A stretch of DNA of 55,996 nt from Dysgonamonadaceae bacterium (GTDB lineage: Bacteria > Bacteroidota > Bacteroidia > Bacteroidales > Azobacteroidaceae): the NCBI GenBank assembly GCA_031267615.1, contig JAIRYM010000049.1, positions 1 to 55,996 of the forward strand, in the 5' to 3' direction. A program made the position numbers and the translations under genes. How positions within the stretch are numbered: the first letter of the stretch is position 1; the number at the start of each line of letters is the position of its first letter. A model generated the notes under the pieces. The model was not told the DNA's origin. It saw only the letters and a program-made list of their open reading frames with translations, and made no database searches. Shown here in pieces: positions 51,665 to 55,996 of the stretch.

Positions 51665-52765
51665 TTAGTCGCCATCGTCGTCGTCTTCTTCCAAAAAATC
51701 GAAATCTTCTTCTATATCGGCAACACTCATATCCATTGGACGATAAACGATGCTTTCATTATCGTAAAAAACGATGCGGTTTAATTCGCACCACAATAAA
51801 TCTTTCAGTTCTTCCATGCCTCGTTGAGTAATGGAAGATATGAAAATATGAGGTAAATCGGCTGGTAAATCTTTTGTCAGTGCAGATTCGAGTTCGTTGT
51901 CAAGAATATCGGATTTTGATATGGCAAGGATTCGCTGTTTATCAATCAGTTCCGGATTATACTTTGTCAGTTCGCCAAGCAGTATTTCGTATTCCTTTTT
52001 AATATCATACGCATCAGCAGGAATGAGAAACAGCAACAGCGAATTTCTCTCAATATGACGCAAAAATCTCAACCCTAATCCTTTTCCTTCGGCAGCGCCT
52101 TCTATTATTCCCGGAATATCAGCCATAACAAAAGAATGAGAGCCTCGCACATCAACGATTCCAAGACTTGGCTCAAGTGTTGTGAAAGGATAATCTGCAA
52201 TTTTTGGCCGTGCGGCTGAAACAGTCGATAATAAAGTTGATTTTCCCGCATTTGGAAAACCTACCAGACCAACGTCTGCAAGCAATTTGAGTTGAAGAAT
52301 GATTCGGCGCTCTTCGTAAGGCTCGCCGGGTTGCGCATAGTGTGGAGCCTGATTTGTTGCTGATTTGAAAAAATTATTGCCTTTTCCGCCGCGTCCACCT
52401 TTAAGAAGAGTGATTTCTTGTTTGTCTGATTGTATGTCTGTGATAAATTCGCCAGTCTCACCATCGAAAACAACTGTGCCGAGCGGCAATTCGATTATTT
52501 TGTCTTCGCCGTCCTTACCTTTACTCAATCGCCCCGAGCCGCTTTCGCCGTGTCCTGCAAGAATATGACGTTCAAATTTCAGATGTAGCAAAGTCCAGTG
52601 ATTACGGTTTCCACGCAGAATTACGCTGCCGCCATCGCCGCCGTCGCCACCGTCAGGTCCGCCTTTTGGTATGTATTTTTCACGACGAAAATGAGTTGAA
52701 CCGCGTCCGCCTTTTCCCGAGCGGGCATAGATTTTAAGGTAATCAACAAAATTAGATTCAGCCAT
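51665..52765 (-). CDS. obgE: GTPase Obg/CgtA
   Basis: The 366-residue ribosome-assembly GTPase has the Gly-rich Obg fold (residues 1-160; [31 protein letters not shown]) and a G domain with G1 GFPNAGKST, the switch I region [15 protein letters not shown]3 DIPGIIEGA and G4 SKSD. The tail is short and very acidic ([15 protein letters not shown]) without an OCT domain, as usual in this phylum. It overlaps the end of adk by one base (TAATG), so the hpt-adk-obgE block is one operon. Confidence 0.96.
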   Translation of the reverse strand: MAESNFVDYLKIYARSGKGGRGSTHFRREKYIPKGGPDGGDGGDGGSVILRGNRNHWTLLHLKFERHILAGHGESGSGRLSKGKDGEDKIIELPLGTVVFDGETGEFITDIQSDKQEITLLKGGRGGKGNNFFKSATNQAPHYAQPGEPYEERRIILQLKLLADVGLVGFPNAGKSTLLSTVSAARPKIADYPFTTLEPSLGIVDVRGSHSFVMADIPGIIEGAAEGKGLGLRFLRHIERNSLLLFLIPADAYDIKKEYEILLGELTKYNPELIDKQRILAISKSDILDNELESALTKDLPADLPHIFISSITQRGMEELKDLLWCELNRIVFYDNESIVYRPMDMSVADIEEDFDFLEEDDDDGD

Positions 52766-53352
52766 TATTTTCTTGTTTTAAAAGCCAATCTGTCAAGCAC
52801 TTCCGAAACAGATTCAAATACCTCATTTACATCATCTTTACCTTTTATAGAAAACAGTTTGCCTTTCTTTCTGTAAAAAGTTTTCAATGGCTCCGTTTGG
52901 ATATTATAGACATTTAGACGATTTTTAATTGTATACAGGTTATCGTCGGAACGACCAGTTTCCTTGCCTCGATTCAGCATACGCTTCACGAGTTCATCTT
53001 CTTCAACGTCAAGATTGAGGACCGCGACAACATTTGTATTGCGTTCACGTAAAAGATTTTCGAGAGCTTCACCCTGTGCAAGTGTGCGTGGAAAACCATC
53101 AAAAATAAACCCTTTGGCTGTTAGATTAGCTTCAATGGTTTGCGTTAATATTTCAATCATAAATTGATCAGGAACAAGTTTTCCTTCTTTTATGTACATA
53201 TCGGCAGTCGTTCCCAATTCGCTGTGCTTCTCAATTTCAGCACGAAGTATATCGCCAGTAGAAATATGAAATAATCCGTATTTGCGAATAATCAACTCAC
53301 TTTGAGTGCCTTTGCCAGAACCAGGGGCACCGAAAATCACTACATTCAACAT
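52765..53352 (-). CDS. adk: Adenylate kinase
   Basis: The 195-residue enzyme interconverts ATP, AMP and ADP. The P-loop [11 protein letters not shown] is at residues 7-17, the AMP-binding segment [12 protein letters not shown] at about 28, and [17 protein letters not shown] at about 80-97. The LID is the short form without zinc cysteines ([14 protein letters not shown]). Its start lies inside the final codons of hpt and its stop overlaps the obgE start, giving tight coupling. Confidence 0.96.
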   Translation of the reverse strand: MLNVVIFGAPGSGKGTQSELIIRKYGLFHISTGDILRAEIEKHSELGTTADMYIKEGKLVPDQFMIEILTQTIEANLTAKGFIFDGFPRTLAQGEALENLLRERNTNVVAVLNLDVEEDELVKRMLNRGKETGRSDDNLYTIKNRLNVYNIQTEPLKTFYRKKGKLFSIKGKDDVNEVFESVSEVLDRLAFKTRK

Positions 53353-53885
53353 AATTTTATCTTGTAAATATTTCGTAAATTTCTTCCAAAACCATCATAA
53401 TCGAGCCCATAGCCAACAATAAAATCGTTGGGAATTTCAATCGCTGCATAATCAGGCGTAATGTCTGTCTGTAGAGCATTTGGCTTGAAAAGCAAAGTTG
53501 CTATCTTCATTGATGCAGGTTTATGAATTTGCAGTTTGTCAATCAAATAACGCATGGTGAAGCCTGTATCAATAATGTCTTCAAGAATAATGACATTGCG
53601 ATTTTCAATACTTTCCGTTAAACCGTGGATTTCTCTTACAGTTCCACTTGTTTGTGCGCCTTGATATGATTTCAGACGCACAAAAGTGATTTCACAGGGG
53701 ATTTCAATCCGTTTAAATAAATCGGCGGCAAACATAAACACGCCATTCAGAACACAGATGAACAAAGGAGTTTTGCCTGTCATATCCGAATTGATACGCT
53801 CGGCGATACGAGTAATTTTATCTATTATAATTTCCTCTCTTATAAACAATTCAAAATGTTTATCTTTGATTTGAACAGATGTCAT
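53346..53885 (-). CDS. hpt: Hypoxanthine phosphoribosyltransferase
   Basis: The purine-salvage enzyme has 179 residues from the start at 53885 (MTSVQIKDKHFELF); an in-frame ATG at 53897 would add four residues. The PRPP loop VIILEDIIDTGFTM (about 95-108) and the substrate-binding end (NDFIVGYGLDYDGFGRNLRNI) are intact, as is FICVLNGVFMFAADL near residue 43. It converts hypoxanthine or guanine to IMP or GMP. Its end overlaps the adk start, and it leads the hpt-adk-obgE operon. Confidence 0.94.
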   Translation of the reverse strand: MTSVQIKDKHFELFIREEIIIDKITRIAERINSDMTGKTPLFICVLNGVFMFAADLFKRIEIPCEITFVRLKSYQGAQTSGTVREIHGLTESIENRNVIILEDIIDTGFTMRYLIDKLQIHKPASMKIATLLFKPNALQTDITPDYAAIEIPNDFIVGYGLDYDGFGRNLRNIYKIKLC

Positions 53886-53953
53886 TTTTTTGTACATTTC
53901 AGATTCAACGACAAAACAATAAAAAAATCAGACAGCATCAGAAAAGTGTCATA

Positions 53954-55633
53954 TTATTGTTTATTTTCTAGCATTTTTCCGAGTGAATGAGGTAAGTAGA
54001 ACGTTTTATTCTTATCTACATAGACTATTACCGAATTGAGTTTTATGTCTTGTCCATTAAGATTCACGATATTGGTATATGGCTTGACAATAAGTTGTTT
54101 TGCGCCATTTGTAATTTGCAATGTTACATCGTATTTTTCTTCTTTGTATTCTACTTTGACTGTATCTTCGATTTTTTTCTCAACAAGTTCATAGTTATAT
54201 TGTCCAAAAACATCAGTATGCTTTGCAAAATATTCATTTGTAAGCGCTTCTAGAGAAATTGGCAGTTGCATCGACTCGCGCATATAATGGTTGAGTTCTA
54301 TATTAGTATGATGTCCCGTCATTCTGTTAGATGTCGGGTCATAAACCGCAAGAAACACTTCTTCGCCTGTATGTCCGTGAGTTGTGAAACCAAAACAAGT
54401 ACTATCAACAAGGATTTCGCCGATTTTTTCTTTAAGTCTTGTACCTTTCATTCGTTGCGCATCTGTCAGCTTACTCAAATTATAGTCGCCGCATTTGAGC
54501 ATTTCTTTATATTGTTCGTCTGTTAGCGTAATGCCGGTCAATTCAAGCACTTTGCTGCGAATACTGTCGGGTTTCGTTTTATGTAATATATTGATTAGTC
54601 CGTCGAAACTTGTCTTATATTGTGAAACCGTCTTAAACAATTGGTCTTGCGATAGCAAAGCATAATCAGGACAACGAGTACAGCCGATACTGATTCCGCT
54701 GTTGCCATGGTCAGGAACGACGATTACAAGAGTGTTACCGTCTTTTTTCGCAAAATCCAGCGCTACGCCGCAAGCCTTATCAAAAGCAAGCATATCGCTG
54801 ATGATTGCGCGAGGATCGTTGGAATGAGCTGCCCAGTCTATTTTTGAGCCTTCTACCATAAGGAAAAAGCCGTTTTTGTTTTTCGACAATTTGCTTATTG
54901 CAACTTCTGTCATTTCAGCAAGAGAAGGCTCTGTGGTGGTATCTCTGTCAATGTCATAAGACATATCTTTGTCCTTAAACAACGCCCACATTTTATTTCC
55001 CTGATAGGTACGGAAACTGTCGATTTGATTCAGGAATACGCCACAACCTTCGCCTTGAAGGTATTGTTTGTCTTCGTCGCGCAAGATACTTACACCCCCG
55101 CCAATAACAACGTCAAGTCCGTTATGTACCATTTGCGGAGCAATCCATTCATATTTGCTGCGACTATAACTGTGAGCCGAGCAGTCGGCAGGCGTTGCAT
55201 GTGGAAATTCACAAGTAAAGACAAGACCGGTCGCCTTGTTTTGCATTATGCGAGCGGCTTCAAGAACAGTCATCAATGGTTGGTAAGCTTTGGTTGAGTC
55301 AATAGGGACAATATCGGTTTCTGGGTGAGCAACAGGATAAGTTGAAACCCAATCTACAAGACTTGGATAGCCTGTCATATAGCAAGAAGTTGTCGGTGCA
55401 GAATCACCAATCGGAGCATTAGAACAGTATGTCAAAATTGTGCCACAAAGATATGGGTCGATATTGAGTTTTGTCTTGTCAGGATTGGTGTACCGCTGAT
55501 ACCAGCGAGCAGTAGAAACTGACGCTAACGAAGTTCCGTCTGGAATCAGAATAATTACATTTTTGATTTTTTTTTCTTGGCATGAAGTCATAATTGCGAG
55601 CGCCAACAGAAAGAATGATACTATTTTTTTCAT
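53954..55633 (-). CDS. Alkaline phosphatase lipoprotein
   Basis: The 559-residue enzyme has a lipobox (MTSC, Cys18), then VIILIPDGTSLASVSTARW with the first metal Asp, the nucleophile Ser in IGDSAPTTSCYMTG (about 76-89), MVEGSKIDWAAHSNDP, VPDHGNSG and the final metal His in FTTHGHTGEEVFLAVY. These match the alkaline phosphatase superfamily PhoA branch, acting in the periplasm or on the surface to release phosphate. It is transcribed alone after a 68-nt gap from hpt. A TAACTTTG box (55656-55663, - strand) lies upstream. Confidence 0.93.
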   Translation of the reverse strand: MKKIVSFFLLALAIMTSCQEKKIKNVIILIPDGTSLASVSTARWYQRYTNPDKTKLNIDPYLCGTILTYCSNAPIGDSAPTTSCYMTGYPSLVDWVSTYPVAHPETDIVPIDSTKAYQPLMTVLEAARIMQNKATGLVFTCEFPHATPADCSAHSYSRSKYEWIAPQMVHNGLDVVIGGGVSILRDEDKQYLQGEGCGVFLNQIDSFRTYQGNKMWALFKDKDMSYDIDRDTTTEPSLAEMTEVAISKLSKNKNGFFLMVEGSKIDWAAHSNDPRAIISDMLAFDKACGVALDFAKKDGNTLVIVVPDHGNSGISIGCTRCPDYALLSQDQLFKTVSQYKTSFDGLINILHKTKPDSIRSKVLELTGITLTDEQYKEMLKCGDYNLSKLTDAQRMKGTRLKEKIGEILVDSTCFGFTTHGHTGEEVFLAVYDPTSNRMTGHHTNIELNHYMRESMQLPISLEALTNEYFAKHTDVFGQYNYELVEKKIEDTVKVEYKEEKYDVTLQITNGAKQLIVKPYTNIVNLNGQDIKLNSVIVYVDKNKTFYLPHSLGKMLENKQ

Positions 55634-55996
55634 GTTACATATTATTTTTGGGCGACAAAGTTACTAAAAATAACAGATATAAAAGAAAAAAAATCGAATA
55701 TTTAATTTTTTTTAATTAAATTTGTCAAGTAATTTTTGTCCACATCATCTTATTCATTCTTATATTCTATTATTTTTTCCTGGTTATTCACATCATTGTC
55801 TATTATTTAAGAATATTTTTTGCAGAATATTTTCAACAACTTCCGTATAACATGATAATTTTATCAAAGTTATTATCGAATACTTACAAAGCGTAAGATG
55901 TTTATTAATAGATATTTATGTATATTATCAAAAAAAGTTACAAAAAAAAGTTCAAAAATATTTGGTAGAATAAAAAAAAGTAATTACCTTTGCACC
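55634..55996. other. AT-rich intergenic stretch at the right edge
   Basis: No gene is seen in these 363 bases. They hold the -7 box of the alkaline phosphatase (TAACTTTG, - strand, 55656-55663) and, at the very end, a rightward promoter. The remainder is A/T-rich with no clear repeat or hairpin. Confidence 0.7.
55961..55992 (+). promoter_or_regulatory. Consensus promoter reading out of the window
   Basis: TTTG (55961-55964), a 20-nt spacer and TACCTTTG (55985-55992) match the Bacteroidota consensus fully. Transcription would begin just beyond the right edge, so the gene it drives is not visible. Confidence 0.8.

Overview
The window comes from a member of the Bacteroidota, most likely the order Bacteroidales. 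Lineage markers seen directly are: promoters of the TTTG-N19/20-TAnnTTTG type; GldE next to Ssb; DUF4270, DUF3822, DUF5683, DUF6913 and DUF7033-type proteins; a Bacteroides-like serine palmitoyltransferase; an IleRS of the Bacteroidota type; a nuoA-B-CD-H-I-J-K-L complex I operon with fused nuoCD and no nuoE, F or G; a type IX secretion (T9SS) C-terminal domain; and an NVEALA-family peptide. No species can be named from the sequence alone.

Layout. 0-1 kb holds two decayed or truncated genes. 1-4.7 kb (- strand) is a glycogen-synthase-like gene, a DUF4270 lipoprotein and rpoN. 4.8-8 kb (+) is a polysaccharide-deacetylase-like gene, then ssb-gldE. 8-18 kb (-) is the complex I operon, with two DNA-methylation intrusions: an MjaI-like restriction-modification pair between nuoB and nuoCD, and a solitary adenine-type methyltransferase where nuoM and nuoN would be expected. 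18-22 kb (-) is gyrA plus a TPR protein. 22-28 kb holds an orphan ABC ATPase, a porin, a nucleotidyltransferase-GHMP kinase fusion, serine palmitoyltransferase and rhamnulokinase. 28-32 kb holds tRNA-Ser(CGA), an ileS that stops about 300 codons early, and a glycosyltransferase directly abutting it. 32-34.3 kb is a secreted SUMF1-like protein, a 21-bp tandem array and a 14-G tract. 34.3-41.3 kb is a housekeeping block: DUF3822, a RecN-DUF5683 fusion, DUF6913, a TonB-like protein, polyprenyl synthase, an unknown gene and tatD. 41.5-47.5 kb is an AT-rich accessory locus of exported proteins: a head-repeat/S74/T9SS protein, a lipoprotein, an M4 peptidase, a Cys-rich NVEALA peptide and a beta-propeller lipoprotein. 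Two copies of a ~125-bp promoter-bearing repeat lie in this locus. 47.5-49.4 kb (-) is an outer-membrane barrel and a lipoprotein. 49.4-49.8 kb is a second, unrelated 21-bp array. 49.9-55.6 kb is paaK-ACT (+), then obgE-adk-hpt and an alkaline phosphatase (-).

Most interesting for follow-up: restriction-modification genes co-directional inside the complex I operon together with loss of nuoM/nuoN from its end; the in-frame RecN-DUF5683 fusion; the truncated ileS and its junction; two intergenic arrays sharing an exact 21-bp period; and the duplicated promoter module that drives the S74/T9SS and NVEALA transcription units, with a terminator between the NVEALA peptide and its propeller partner.
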